Notes: a model not told the origin generated them from the sequence alone. A stretch of 64,000 nt of DNA from Mangrovimonas sp. TPBH4 (GCF_001280505.1 NZ_LBIO01000066.1:1-64000); one strand, 5' to 3'. Counted from the stretch's first letter, positions 36,701-44,132 are shown. Numbers and translations: made by a program.

Positions 36701-38069
36701 TGTGCTGACTATGGTGAAACGAGTTCAAATAAATTATTCTGAAAATAATGGAACCTATTTACCGGGTTATACAAGAACACCTGGTTTTATTGGGACCACC
36801 AAGCCTACTTTTGGTTACACTTTTGGAAGTCAAAGAGACATTAGGGACATGGCGGCGCGAAATGGTTGGTTGACTGTATTCCCTAACTTCAATCAGCAGT
36901 ATACAGAGTTGACAAACCAGACCTTAGATTATTCTGCCAATGTAGAATTGATTCCAGATTTAAAGATTGATATCACCGGAGGAAGACTCTATTCTGAAAA
37001 CATGACCGAAAACTTTAGGGTTGAAGACATGGATAATGATGGAGAGTTAGACTATAATTCCTTGATCCAAAACTCCTATGGAAACTTTAATATTTCCACA
37101 GCGCTTATAAAAACAGCCTTTAGCACCAGTGACGAGACTCAGTCGGATGCTTTTAACGATTTTAGAGCTAATCGTATGGTGATTGCTCATAGATTGGCAC
37201 AGGAGTTTTATGGTAACAATACGTATGAATTGGATGCAGAAGGCTATCCATTAGGTTTTGGTAAGAACAGTCAGGCTGTATTGTTGCCTGCCTTTGTATC
37301 TGCCTATACAGGATCCAATCCAGATAATGTAAAACTATCGGCATTTAGGGATTTCCCAATTCCAAATTGGCAATTGAAGTATACAGGGTTTATGAAGATG
37401 AAGTGGTTCAAGAAGAACTTCAAGCGTTTCTCAATTACTCATGGTTATCGCTCTAGTTATACAATTAACCAATTCCGAACCAATTTAGATTATGTCGCTG
37501 CCGATCCAACTTTGGAATATGATAGTCAAGATCCGGATGTATTTAACCAATCGGGCAACTTCAAGAGCAAAACGTTATATAGTAATATCAATTTAGAGGA
37601 ACAGTTTAGTCCTTTGGTTCGTATTGATTTTGAAATGAAGAATTCGGTGAAGATTTTGGGAGAGATTAAGAAGGACCGCATCCTTTCCCTAAGTTTTGAC
37701 AATAATTTGATGACAGAAATCCAAGGTCAGGAATATATAGTTGGACTAGGGTACCGTTTCAAGGATGTGCGTATACGTTCTAAACTTGCAGGACCACAAC
37801 AGATTATTAAAAGTGATTTAAATATGTCTTTGGATGTGTCTGTAAGAGATAACAAGACTATTATAAGATATCTGGATTTAGATAATAATCAAGTAACCTC
37901 AGGACAGACCTTGTGGGGGGTAAAGTATAAGGCCGATTATGCCTTTAGTAAATACCTTACAGGTATTTTCTATTTTGATTATTCATTCTCAGACTACGCT
38001 ATTTCAACAGCATTCCCACAAACAACCATTAGGTCTGGAATCACGTTGAGGTATAATTTCGGAAATTAA
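30789..38069 (+). CDS. sprA: T9SS outer-membrane translocon SprA (Sov)
   Basis: 2426 residues, the length of Flavobacterium SprA (about 2400). A signal peptide (MSTNNPIYTISTRS, then LLFSIVMLFSLFGFAQ) is followed by alternating beta-strand regions and Asn/Asp-rich loops, including the characteristic early segment EFYVNSGFFESVFGGNTIEV and GNVSMPLNSSLITGAQSLFG, and a C-terminal strand ending SGITLRYNFGN. SprA forms the giant beta barrel through which type IX secretion exports adhesins and gliding proteins. Start is TTG at 30789: the first ATG (30852) would leave only nine residues of signal peptide. Next come gcvH and the VanZ-like gene, the usual flavobacterial order. Confidence 0.94.
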   Translation: MSTNNPIYTISTRSYLLFSIVMLFSLFGFAQEAEEQDTTKTGFSMGRMTLPNPNSIVSKYTYDPLTDRYIYTEKVGEFNINYPIILTPAEYYKLVLQEQQKGYYKQKIDAAEGKKEGSEEEQKNLLPEFYVNSGFFESVFGGNTIEVVPQGSVEMDLGVLYTKQDNPTFSPRNRSNFTFDFDQRISLSLLGKVGTRLQVTANYDTESTFDFQNLIKLEYTPTEDDIIRKIEVGNVSMPLNSSLITGAQSLFGVKTELQFGKTTVTAVFSEQKSQSQSVVAQGGGTLEEFEFFARDYDENRHFFLSQYFREHYDEALNRYPYINNNIQITRIEVWVTNRSNQTDNVRNIVAFQDLGESDVIGLASPPAGFVNVPGGAYPDNGNNDFDPLNIGGAGSQLTDAVRDITTVEQGILTPANEGFDFGKLENAKKLQEGSDYILNTQLGYISLNQRLLNDEVLAVAYQYTVGGEVYQVGEFANDGVEATDVSQDVNSENQIVNNNSLVLKMLKSAITSVEQPIWDLMMKNIYDTGAFQLSQEDFKLNIFYTEASPVNYILPVDGTTFPPFHNNTTDPTDDTAISETPLIRLFHLDRLNYNNDPQLDGDGFFDFVPGLTVLTQNGKIIFTKVEPFGRYLFDVLDDDNNPNNNDADYEQDTYTNPNQEKYVYDILYKQTKTAALDESEKNKFQLKGRFKSSGGDGIPLGAFNVPRGSVVVTAGGRVLVEGIDYTVNYQLGRVQILDEALKASNTPINVSVENNAVFGQQTRRFAGVNVEHQFNENFVLGGTFLNLSERPITQKANYNTEPINNTILGLNGNYSTEVPFLTRMVNKLPNIDTDVPSNMSVRGEFAYLLPGAPKGTDFNNEATSYVDDFEGTQGAIDLLSPLTWYLSSRPVGLGRNYPGFGGEDDNGLQNGFDRAFLNWYTIDPIFYSTQRPSGINDDDISNLYTRRVFIDEVFPQVDLVQGQSTVIYTLDLAYYPSERGPYNFEDSAADGELDNPMDSWAGITRQITSTDFEQANVEYIEFWVQDPFLDNPSNPGGTLSINLGNISEDILKDGKKQFENGLPEDGNIEFLQNNLSVDKPYVVPQNQSLIYTFATTGQERTNQDVGYDGYDDIEEAQMLSELGVAGNFGEDPAKDNYTYFLNTEGDIFERYKKYNGTEGNSPETFTDTNRGSTTQPDVEDINRDNTMNTINSYFEYNIDIKPSTLNENNEKINDIKTREVTLPNGETREVVWYQFRIPINASDRVAVGGITDIRSVRFARMYLKEFTQPTVLRFATLDLVRSDWRRFTGDLDNDPTNESPNLEFSTGVVGLQENEGNYVLPPGVELEELNNNNNIVRQNEQSLVVKTCQLEATDSKGVFKNINIDMRQYKKLRMFMHAENGESGTLNDNDLVGFIRMGNDFTDNFYQIEVPLQVSSGGISATEVWPEENEINLPLELLQQIKSKGIFDGSLSNDDPTFYNVDNGEVSENPVPEFSEYTAGQQRIAIKGNPNFGDIRVLMVGLKNISSAQTGGSGYDVCGEVWFNELRLSDLHNEGGWAAVVGVDGNVADFANVSATGRQSTSGFGSVEQRPNERSREDVQQYNVVTNVNLGQLLPKKWGIQVPFNYGQEEEMITPKYDQYYNDLTLESRLDAATSEDEKKQIREQSEDYTKRKSINFIGVKKQRAAEAKPHLYDPENLTFNYSYNKVEHRDFEIENSLDQRVRAGVNYNYNFAPKKVEPFKKNDSLFTGKYWRILKDFNLNVMPTSFSVNTDIIRQFNKQKFREVELTGNNIGLEELYRRNYTFDFQYALNYNVTDNLSFNFNASNNNIVRNYFIDDQINGRQDSSLNVWDGFFDLGDPNIQNQQFQLNYEIPLNKIPTLSFLNATYSYTGDFQWQKGSDLNTNFEYTNEDGVTNYYDLGNSIQNANTHAINSSLNMEKLYSYLGLVKKRSRRTTRQPQTRGKDGKRVVNGADARNQSNKKQSKVVGAAVDVLTMVKRVQINYSENNGTYLPGYTRTPGFIGTTKPTFGYTFGSQRDIRDMAARNGWLTVFPNFNQQYTELTNQTLDYSANVELIPDLKIDITGGRLYSENMTENFRVEDMDNDGELDYNSLIQNSYGNFNISTALIKTAFSTSDETQSDAFNDFRANRMVIAHRLAQEFYGNNTYELDAEGYPLGFGKNSQAVLLPAFVSAYTGSNPDNVKLSAFRDFPIPNWQLKYTGFMKMKWFKKNFKRFSITHGYRSSYTINQFRTNLDYVAADPTLEYDSQDPDVFNQSGNFKSKTLYSNINLEEQFSPLVRIDFEMKNSVKILGEIKKDRILSLSFDNNLMTEIQGQEYIVGLGYRFKDVRIRSKLAGPQQIIKSDLNMSLDVSVRDNKTIIRYLDLDNNQVTSGQTLWGVKYKADYAFSKYLTGIFYFDYSFSDYAISTAFPQTTIRSGITLRYNFGN

Positions 38070-38134
38070 GTTAACATAGTTCCTTTCTGCTGAAAAAAGT
38101 CAGAGAAAATTAGGTGATTCAGGTTTTAAAAAAT

Positions 38135-38142
38135 TATTTTTG
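38135..38142 (+). promoter_or_regulatory. -7 promoter element of gcvH
   Basis: TATTTTTG matches TAnnTTTG, 24 nt before the gcvH ATG at 38167 and 65 nt after sprA, so gcvH can be transcribed on its own. The -33 region is not distinct. Confidence 0.55.
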
Positions 38143-38166
38143 TGCCAATTAATTATTACACACAAA

Positions 38167-38547
38167 ATGAATATACCGGCAGATTTAAAGTACACTAAAG
38201 ACCACGAATGGGTTAAAGTAGAAGGCGATGTTATAACTGTAGGAATTACAGATTTTGCGCAAGGCGAATTGGGAGATATTGTTTATGTTGAAGTGGAAAC
38301 CTTGGACGAAACTTTGGAAGCGGAAGAAGTTTTTGGAACTGTTGAAGCCGTTAAAACTGTATCTGATTTGTTTTTACCAGTGTCTGGTGAGATTATCGAG
38401 TTCAACGAAGTCTTGGAAGATGCTCCAGAGCTAGTGAATAGCGATCCTTATGGAGACGGATGGATGATCAAGGTAAAATGCTCAGACCTTGCCCAATTAG
38501 AAGAATTGATGACTGCTGAAGATTATAAAGCGCTCATCGGTGCCTAA
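38167..38547 (+). CDS. gcvH: Glycine cleavage system H protein
   Basis: 126 residues from ATG 38167, a normal GcvH. The lipoyl-attachment lysine is Lys63 in [11 protein letters not shown], with the conserved EHEW-like HEWVKVEGD at 13-21 and the C-terminal DGWMIKV strand. GcvH shuttles the methylamine group of glycine between the P and T proteins. The other glycine-cleavage genes are not in the window; gcvH directly behind sprA is a known Bacteroidota association whose reason is not apparent. Its stop overlaps the GTG start of the next gene by 8 nt. Confidence 0.96.
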   Translation: MNIPADLKYTKDHEWVKVEGDVITVGITDFAQGELGDIVYVEVETLDETLEAEEVFGTVEAVKTVSDLFLPVSGEIIEFNEVLEDAPELVNSDPYGDGWMIKVKCSDLAQLEELMTAEDYKALIGA

Positions 38548-38902
38548 GCCAATTGCGTTAATACTACTGCTGGCTTATGTAGTGGCATTAACCTCTTTGA
38601 GCCTGATGAACATTCACAAAATGCCAAGTCTAGGCTCATCTTTTGATGATAAGTTGTACCACCTAGGAGCTTATGTTGTTTTTATGCTGATAAGTTTTAA
38701 TTTTTTCAGGCAAACGCAACTAAAACACAAAATTTTGGTGTCAGGTGCAATAATTGTGCTTTATGGCATTATTATTGAGGTGTTACAACAAACGCTTTCA
38801 ACTACTAGAACCTTAGATGTCTATGATATGTTAGCCAATTTTATTGGAGTTGTAGTAGGAGCAATCATCATAAAGCTTATGGTGAACCTTAAGTTAAATT
38901 AA
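38540..38902 (+). CDS. VanZ-like family membrane protein
   Basis: 120 residues with four membrane helices and the VanZ-like signature ([15 protein letters not shown] near 40-54 and [17 protein letters not shown] near the end). It starts with GTG at 38540, overlapping the last 8 nt of gcvH in another frame, typical of translational coupling. VanZ-like proteins have no well-defined general role; VanZ itself is linked to teicoplanin resistance in Gram-positive bacteria, which does not carry over. Its regular position next to sprA-gcvH suggests a cell-envelope role at most. Confidence 0.85.
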   Translation: MPKPIALILLLAYVVALTSLSLMNIHKMPSLGSSFDDKLYHLGAYVVFMLISFNFFRQTQLKHKILVSGAIIVLYGIIIEVLQQTLSTTRTLDVYDMLANFIGVVVGAIIIKLMVNLKLN

Positions 38903-38964
38903 AATAATCGCTTGCTTTTTTAACTATTAATTGGTTATTTTAGCATTCTTAAATGTTTTAAGAT

Positions 38965-39690
38965 ATGGAACCGAAAAAAAATACCAAGGCCGACGTAGGC
39001 AGAAATAGCTCGATTTATTTCGCAGTGGGCTTGGCTTTAATGTTGTTGCTAACCAATTTGGCAATTAACTACAAAACGTACGATAAGGCAGCAATTGACA
39101 TAGGTCAATTGACCATGGATGAGGAATTGGAGGAGGAAATTCCAATTACTGATCAGCTTAAAACACCACCCCCACCACCGCCACCACCACCAGCAGCTCC
39201 CGAAGTTATTGAGGTAGTAGAGGATGAAGTGGAAGTTGAGGAAACGGTAATTGAATCTTCTGAATCAAGTCAAGAAGAGGAGATTGTTGAAGTTGAAGAG
39301 GTATTTGTTGAAGAGGTAGAAGAGGATATCGAGGTTCCTTTTGCTGTAATTGAAAACGTACCTGTATTTCCTGGATGTGAAAAAGAAAAAGGAAACAATG
39401 CTAAAAAGGCTTGTATGTCTGAAAAGATTAGCAAGTTTGTAAATAAGAAGTTTAATACAGATTTAGCTAGTGAGCTTGGGCTTTCAGGAAGACAGCGTAT
39501 CAACGTAATCTTTAAGATCGACAAAAACGGAGAGATTACAAATATCATGGCAAGAGCGCCGCACCCAGGTTTGGAAAAAGAAGCAAAACGTGTGATTGGT
39601 TTGCTTCCTAAAATGAAACCAGGAATGCAAAGAGGTAAAGCGGTAACAGTACCATATTCCTTACCTATCTTGTTCCAAGTTCAGGATTAA
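38965..39690 (+). CDS. TonB-like energy transducer
   Basis: 241 residues. One N-terminal membrane anchor (about 16-35), a periplasmic spacer with nine consecutive prolines (68-76) and a strongly acidic Glu/Val-rich stretch (80-135), and a C-terminal TonB-like domain from VPVFPGCEKEKG (about 132) to PYSLPILFQVQD. Two Cys in the C-terminal domain (PGCE and KACMSEK) are shared with the next gene. TonB proteins couple the proton motive force, via ExbB/ExbD, to outer-membrane transport; exbBD are not nearby. The acidic spacer is unusual, as classical TonB has Lys-Pro and Glu-Pro repeats. A terminator follows. Confidence 0.86.
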   Translation: MEPKKNTKADVGRNSSIYFAVGLALMLLLTNLAINYKTYDKAAIDIGQLTMDEELEEEIPITDQLKTPPPPPPPPPAAPEVIEVVEDEVEVEETVIESSESSQEEEIVEVEEVFVEEVEEDIEVPFAVIENVPVFPGCEKEKGNNAKKACMSEKISKFVNKKFNTDLASELGLSGRQRINVIFKIDKNGEITNIMARAPHPGLEKEAKRVIGLLPKMKPGMQRGKAVTVPYSLPILFQVQD

Positions 39691-39712
39691 GACTACTTAA
39701 TTTTAAAATATT

Positions 39713-39746
39713 AAAAAACCCGTCTAAGTTTTAGGCGGGTTTTTTG
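39713..39746 (+). terminator. Intrinsic terminator between the two TonB-like genes
   Basis: CCCGTCTAA (39719-39727), GTT loop, TTAGGCGGG (39731-39739; one G-U pair), flanked by six A and six T. It separates the two paralogous genes into different transcripts. Confidence 0.88.
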
Positions 39747-39801
39747 TTTTTGGTATGCTTATTGTGTTTTTGCATAATATTAACATCTTAAATTCAATAT
39801 T

Positions 39802-40599
39802 ATGAAAAATTTTAACAAAAAGACTTGTAGTGCTGGCCAGAGCACTTCAAGTGTCGCAAAATCACAAAAGCACGATGTAAATTTACAAAAAAACTCAACC
39901 CTGTATTTTCAAATCGGGTTAATTCTATGTCTTTTGGGGGTATATGGCCTTTTTGAAATGGAATTCGAAACCAAGATTCCAAAGTATGAAAAAGCAATGG
40001 TCAAGGAGAAAGCTCCAGACGAATTCGTCATGCAGGAATTTAAAGTGTACCAAGAGCCTGTTCAGCAAAGGGAGGAGAAGCCTAAAGTGGAAACTAGGTT
40101 AATCACTGAGCCTCCCAAAATTGAGGATAATATGTCTAAGGATCTTCCCGTGCAAATTTTAACAACTTCAGAGCAAAATGTAGGTGATGAGGTTGTGGAT
40201 GCAAAATCTCTTAATGTTTATAAGGTTGTTGATGACATTCCTTTGCCTTTCGAATTTATAGAATCGGTGCCTGTGTACCCTGGGTGTGAAAAAGCTAAAG
40301 GAAATGATGCCCGGAAAAAATGCATGTCGGAGAAAATAGCCAAATTGGTAAACAGAAAGTTCTCTCCTGATATTGCTCGGGATTTGGGATTAAATGGTAT
40401 TCAAAAGATTTATGTTGAATTTAAAGTGGGAAAGACAGGAAAAGTTAAGGATATCAGGGCAAGGGCCCCTCGTATGGAATTGGAAAATGAAGCCAAAAGA
40501 GTGATTAATAAAATTCCTGTAATGACACCTGGAATGCAAAGGAACAAACCTGTTGATGTTATATATTCTTTGCCCATTATATTTCAGGTGAAAAATTAA
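39802..40599 (+). CDS. TonB-like protein, paralogue of the preceding gene
   Basis: 265 residues. One membrane anchor (about 35-52, STLYFQIGLILCLLGVYGLF), a spacer of mixed charge without the poly-proline tract, and a C-terminal domain clearly paralogous to the gene upstream: VPVYPGCEKAKGNDARKKC matches VPVFPGCEKEKGNNAKKAC, and both end with a PGMQR-x-K-x-V box and a YSLPI-(I/L)-FQV strand. It therefore looks like a second TonB-like transducer, possibly specialised for a particular receptor. The N-terminal 30 residues are hydrophilic and Ser/Lys-rich. It is followed by a terminator and remB. Confidence 0.84.
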   Translation: MKNFNKKTCSAGQSTSSVAKSQKHDVNLQKNSTLYFQIGLILCLLGVYGLFEMEFETKIPKYEKAMVKEKAPDEFVMQEFKVYQEPVQQREEKPKVETRLITEPPKIEDNMSKDLPVQILTTSEQNVGDEVVDAKSLNVYKVVDDIPLPFEFIESVPVYPGCEKAKGNDARKKCMSEKIAKLVNRKFSPDIARDLGLNGIQKIYVEFKVGKTGKVKDIRARAPRMELENEAKRVINKIPVMTPGMQRNKPVDVIYSLPIIFQVKN

Positions 40600-40619
40600 A
40601 TAGTTGTTAGTATGTTGTT

Positions 40620-40653
40620 CAACCGTTACTCCGTATTGGGTAACGGTTTTTTA
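40620..40653 (+). terminator. Intrinsic terminator after the second TonB-like gene
   Basis: AACCGTTA (40621-40628) and TAACGGTT (40641-40648) form an 8-bp stem with a 12-nt loop and a run of six T. Confidence 0.8.
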
Positions 40654-40675
40654 ATGGCGTTTTTTGAAAAAGTAG

Positions 40676-40683
40676 TATATTTC
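40676..40683 (+). promoter_or_regulatory. Weak -7 promoter element of remB
   Basis: TATATTTC differs from TAnnTTTG only in the last base and lies 25 nt before the remB ATG, just past the preceding terminator. Confidence 0.4.
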
Positions 40684-40708
40684 GACCATCAAAGGCCGAC
40701 CGAATTTT

Positions 40709-42820
40709 ATGAAGCGCATCACACTCTGTTTTTTTATGTTTTTCTGTGTTTATGGATTTTCCCAAAATACAGAAGCCTATCAAAAATCTCCCGTTTTTCC
40801 TGGATGTGAAACCGAACCTATAGACAATCTCAAAATTTGTTTCAACAATAAAATCAACCAGTATATCTTCGATAATTTTCAGGTACCTGAAATAGTTCAG
40901 GAGGAGAACTATCAAGGTGATATTAAAGTTTTGTTTGAAGTGAATGCTGAAGGGGAATTTAAAGTACTGTATGTAGATGCCGTGTATGAAAGTTTGGAGG
41001 AAGAAGTGAAGCGTGTATTTGGGGAATTGCCAAAAGTTTCTCCTGGAACTTATAATGGTAATCCAACCTATTTTCAATATTCCATTTCTGTAAAAATTCC
41101 TTTGGTAAACCCTCAAGGAATCTCAAATGAGGTTTACACACAGACGGAAAAGTTACATAGTGCGGTCGATTTAAACGAAACCATTTCCAAAGAATACGAT
41201 AGCATCAATAATGATATTGTACCGTATGAAAAGTTGGAATACAGCAGTCAGTTAAACATTCCTTTTACCCATGCCTATTATGCCCGTTTTGATGGTCAAA
41301 TGAATGTCTTGGGAACTAACAGTCATACGGCAGCTAAGCCTTTTGTATATGCTGAGGTGGCGCCTTATTATGATTTTAAGGCTGAAAAGGAATCCTTGGC
41401 CAAAGGAAGTGATGGTTGGTGGGGTAGAAAACTTTGGGATGAGCATTTGGTTCAGGTGCAGGGAAAGGACTATTGGTTTGTCATCGATCCAATTTTTGAT
41501 TTGCAAGTAGGAAAAGACACTGAGGCCGATTTCAATTCTACCTATAACAACACGCGTGGATTGATTGTGCAGGGAGGTTTAGGGAAGACCTTGAACTTTT
41601 CAACTTCAGTCTATGAAAGTCAAGGGAGATTTGCGCAATATTTTAATGATTATGCCGAAAGCTTAAAAGCTTTTGGGCCTGATCCCGCCATTGTTCCGGG
41701 TAGGGGTATTGGAAAAGCCTTTAAGGATAGAGGCTATGATTACCCTGTGGCCGAAGCATACTTGTCCTATGCGCCTGCAAAGTTCATTAATGTGCAGTTT
41801 GGGCACGGAAAGAATTTTATAGGAGATGGGTATCGCTCCCTTTTCCAAAGTGATGTGGCGAGTCCGCATACCTTTTTTAAGCTGAATACGAAGTTTTGGA
41901 AAATAAAATATACCAATACTTGGATGTGGTTAAAAGATGTGCGTCCTGAGATTATTGAGGATAAGTCTTTTTTGACCAAATATATGGCCAACCATTATTT
42001 GAGTTGGAATGTGTCCAAACGATTGAACCTTGGTTTTTTTGAATCGGTGTTGTGGACCGATACCAACGGACGTGGATTTGATATCAACTATCTAAACCCA
42101 ATTATCTTTTTTAGGGCGCTTGAGTTTGAATCGGGTCAAGGTGCTGGGAATGCTATTGTAGGGGCTTCGGCCAAATACAAATGGAACAACAAGGTGAATC
42201 TTTACAGCCAGTTTATTCTTGACGAATTTTCCTTAGGAGACGTTAAGGGCGGAAACAAAAGCTGGAAAAACAAGTTCGGATATCAAATAGGGATGAAATA
42301 TTTCAACGCTTTCAAAGTAGATAATTTAATGGTTCAGTTGGAATACAACCGTGTGAGACCTTATACCTATTCACATAACACCATTGTATTGAACTACGGT
42401 CATAACAACCAATCCATGGCCCACCTGTGGGGAGCCAATTTTAGTGAGCTTGTCATCATAGGTCGTTATAACTACAGACGTTGGTTTGCAGATGCCAAAT
42501 TCATTATTGGAAAGCGTGGGTTCGATTACAATACCGAAGAAGACAGTTTTAGCTATGGGGGTGATATCTATCGCAATTACAATGAACGGCCGTTTGATAC
42601 AGGCGTGGAAGTGGGGCAGGGGATTACAACCAATAGTTTCAATGCCGAATTACAAACAGGATACATTATCAATCCGGTGAGTAATTTGAAGTTGTTTACC
42701 AATATTAGTTTTAGAAACTTCAATCCTGAAACCAATTCGGCAGACTTAGCCAATAGAGATACATTTTGGTTTAGTCTAGGGGTGAGAACAGATTTGTTCA
42801 ATTGGTATTACGATTTCTAA
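40709..42820 (+). CDS. remB: Gliding motility protein RemB-like outer-membrane protein
   Basis: 703 residues. Signal peptide (about 1-19, ending YGFSQ); then at about 25-135 a domain resembling the C-terminal domain of the two TonB-like proteins upstream (SPVFPGCETEPI, later EEVKRVFGELPKVSPGTYNG), and from about 180 a long series of amphipathic strands ending in an aromatic strand typical of an outer-membrane barrel. The layout fits RemB, a Flavobacterium johnsoniae protein connected with gliding motility. It probably sits in the outer membrane with the N-terminal domain in the periplasm. Identification rests on recollected family appearance and the T9SS context, not on a search. Confidence 0.75.
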   Translation: MKRITLCFFMFFCVYGFSQNTEAYQKSPVFPGCETEPIDNLKICFNNKINQYIFDNFQVPEIVQEENYQGDIKVLFEVNAEGEFKVLYVDAVYESLEEEVKRVFGELPKVSPGTYNGNPTYFQYSISVKIPLVNPQGISNEVYTQTEKLHSAVDLNETISKEYDSINNDIVPYEKLEYSSQLNIPFTHAYYARFDGQMNVLGTNSHTAAKPFVYAEVAPYYDFKAEKESLAKGSDGWWGRKLWDEHLVQVQGKDYWFVIDPIFDLQVGKDTEADFNSTYNNTRGLIVQGGLGKTLNFSTSVYESQGRFAQYFNDYAESLKAFGPDPAIVPGRGIGKAFKDRGYDYPVAEAYLSYAPAKFINVQFGHGKNFIGDGYRSLFQSDVASPHTFFKLNTKFWKIKYTNTWMWLKDVRPEIIEDKSFLTKYMANHYLSWNVSKRLNLGFFESVLWTDTNGRGFDINYLNPIIFFRALEFESGQGAGNAIVGASAKYKWNNKVNLYSQFILDEFSLGDVKGGNKSWKNKFGYQIGMKYFNAFKVDNLMVQLEYNRVRPYTYSHNTIVLNYGHNNQSMAHLWGANFSELVIIGRYNYRRWFADAKFIIGKRGFDYNTEEDSFSYGGDIYRNYNERPFDTGVEVGQGITTNSFNAELQTGYIINPVSNLKLFTNISFRNFNPETNSADLANRDTFWFSLGVRTDLFNWYYDF

Positions 42821-42857
42821 ATTTTTTGTATCATTGAAAATGTAATTCGTTTCCCTT

Positions 42858-43121
42858 ATGATAAAACTAACCAACGCTTCCTCCTCAAGCCTAAAAAAGC
42901 TAATTTTCGGCATCGTAATGTTTAATATGTTTGCAGTGTCTCCTTCCAATTTTGGAGAAGGCAATTCAACGCTCATCATTTCGTTTTTGTCCTTAGTATT
43001 TGTATTGGGTATTTCTACCCTTTTGATAAAGCGAGGAGAGCTCCCTAAAGCTAGATTAAAGCCAATGCTTGTTTTTGTTGGCTTTTCTTTTGTACTTATT
43101 ATGGCAAAAATATGGTTATAG
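42858..43121 (+). CDS. Small hydrophobic protein of unknown function
   Basis: 87 residues with three hydrophobic segments (about 14-32, 37-55 and 68-86) and a basic start. I do not recognise the family. It lies between remB and cyoE in the same direction, has ordinary codon use, and no better frame competes: the 134-codon minus-strand frame over the same bases has no recognisable features. The link with the heme/oxidase cluster is positional only. Confidence 0.5.
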   Translation: MIKLTNASSSSLKKLIFGIVMFNMFAVSPSNFGEGNSTLIISFLSLVFVLGISTLLIKRGELPKARLKPMLVFVGFSFVLIMAKIWL

Positions 43122-43172
43122 AACTTTCCGATTCCCCATTCTAAAGGCTTCAAAATAAACCAAAGAACGGCA

Positions 43173-43203
43173 TTGTCCAATAAGAATTAATAAAGTATCT
43201 TTG
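43173..43203 (+). promoter_or_regulatory. Promoter of the cyoE-cox3 cluster
   Basis: TTG at 43173-43175 and TATCTTTG at 43196-43203, with 20 nt between, match the Bacteroidota consensus. The transcript would start near 43209 and reach the TTG start codon of cyoE at 43239. Confidence 0.65.
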
Positions 43204-43238
43204 CCCACGCAAAAATTACAGCGACAAATTTTACGGGT

Positions 43239-44132
43239 TTGAGTATTAAAAATTCTTCAGTTTCAATAAGTTCAGTATTTTCTGATTTTAAGGAAATCAC
43301 CAAAATAAGACTTTCGGTTAGTGTTGTTTTTTCTTCCATAGCAGGGTACTTGTTGGGTGCCGAAAGGATAGAATTGACCACTTTAATACTTTTGGCCTTT
43401 GGTGGGTATTTTATGGTGGGAGCTTCCAATGCGTTTAATCAGATTATTGAACGCGATTTGGACGCCAAGATGGACCGTACCAAAAATAGACCCATTCCTG
43501 CCGGGCGTATGACTGTTAATACGGCATTTGTAATAGCAGCATTGTTTACCATTTTAGGGATTATCACCTTATATATTATCAATCCAAGAACTGCTATGTA
43601 TGGGGCCATTTCCATATTCTTATATACCAGTGTTTATACACCTTTAAAAACTAAAACACCATTGTCGGTTTTTGTTGGGGCCATACCGGGTGCCATTCCG
43701 TTTATGTTGGGGTGGGTAGCCGCTAGAAATCACTTTGGAATTGAGCCAGGTACTTTATTTGCCTTGCAGTTCTTTTGGCAGTTTCCTCACTTTTGGGCCA
43801 TTGGTTGGTTCTTATTTGAGGATTACAAAAAGGGAGGCTTCTTTATGTTGCCAACCGGGAAACGCGATAAAGGCACGGCCGTACAAATCATCATGTATAC
43901 TGTTTGGACCATTTTAGTGTCTATTATTCCGGTGTTTGGGTTTACAGGGGATTTGAAACTTTCCATAGTCGCGGCCATTGTTGTGTTGTTGTTAGGTCTT
44001 GTAATGTTACATTTTGCATTCGACCTATTTAAGAAAAGAACGGCAAAAGCGGCCAGGGATTTAATGTTGGCCAGTGTATCATACATTACTTTATTACAGA
44101 TAGTTTACGTTATAGACAAATTTTTAAGATAA
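43239..44132 (+). CDS. cyoE: Protoheme IX farnesyltransferase (heme O synthase)
   Basis: 297 residues, about nine membrane helices, UbiA-type prenyltransferase with the Asp-rich site N-x3-(I)-x-E-R-D-x3-D-x-M-D-R-T-x2-R-P (NQIIERDLDAKMDRTKNRP near 67-85) and a second conserved patch near FFWQFPHFWAIGW. It adds a farnesyl chain to heme b, giving heme O, a precursor of heme a for CoxA. The start must be TTG at 43239, since the first in-frame ATG falls just before the active-site loop. Also known as ctaB. The subunit III gene follows without a gap. Confidence 0.95.
   Translation: MSIKNSSVSISSVFSDFKEITKIRLSVSVVFSSIAGYLLGAERIELTTLILLAFGGYFMVGASNAFNQIIERDLDAKMDRTKNRPIPAGRMTVNTAFVIAALFTILGIITLYIINPRTAMYGAISIFLYTSVYTPLKTKTPLSVFVGAIPGAIPFMLGWVAARNHFGIEPGTLFALQFFWQFPHFWAIGWFLFEDYKKGGFFMLPTGKRDKGTAVQIIMYTVWTILVSIIPVFGFTGDLKLSIVAAIVVLLLGLVMLHFAFDLFKKRTAKAARDLMLASVSYITLLQIVYVIDKFLR

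Noticed and set aside
38540-38902. Glycopeptide resistance gene (VanZ)
   Set aside because: Only the broad VanZ-like family pattern is present, with no van cluster; resistance cannot be inferred.
42776-43180. Minus-strand 134-codon frame over the remB end and the 87-residue gene
   Set aside because: No domain, and it overlaps the end of remB on the opposite strand; the plus-strand frame is more protein-like.
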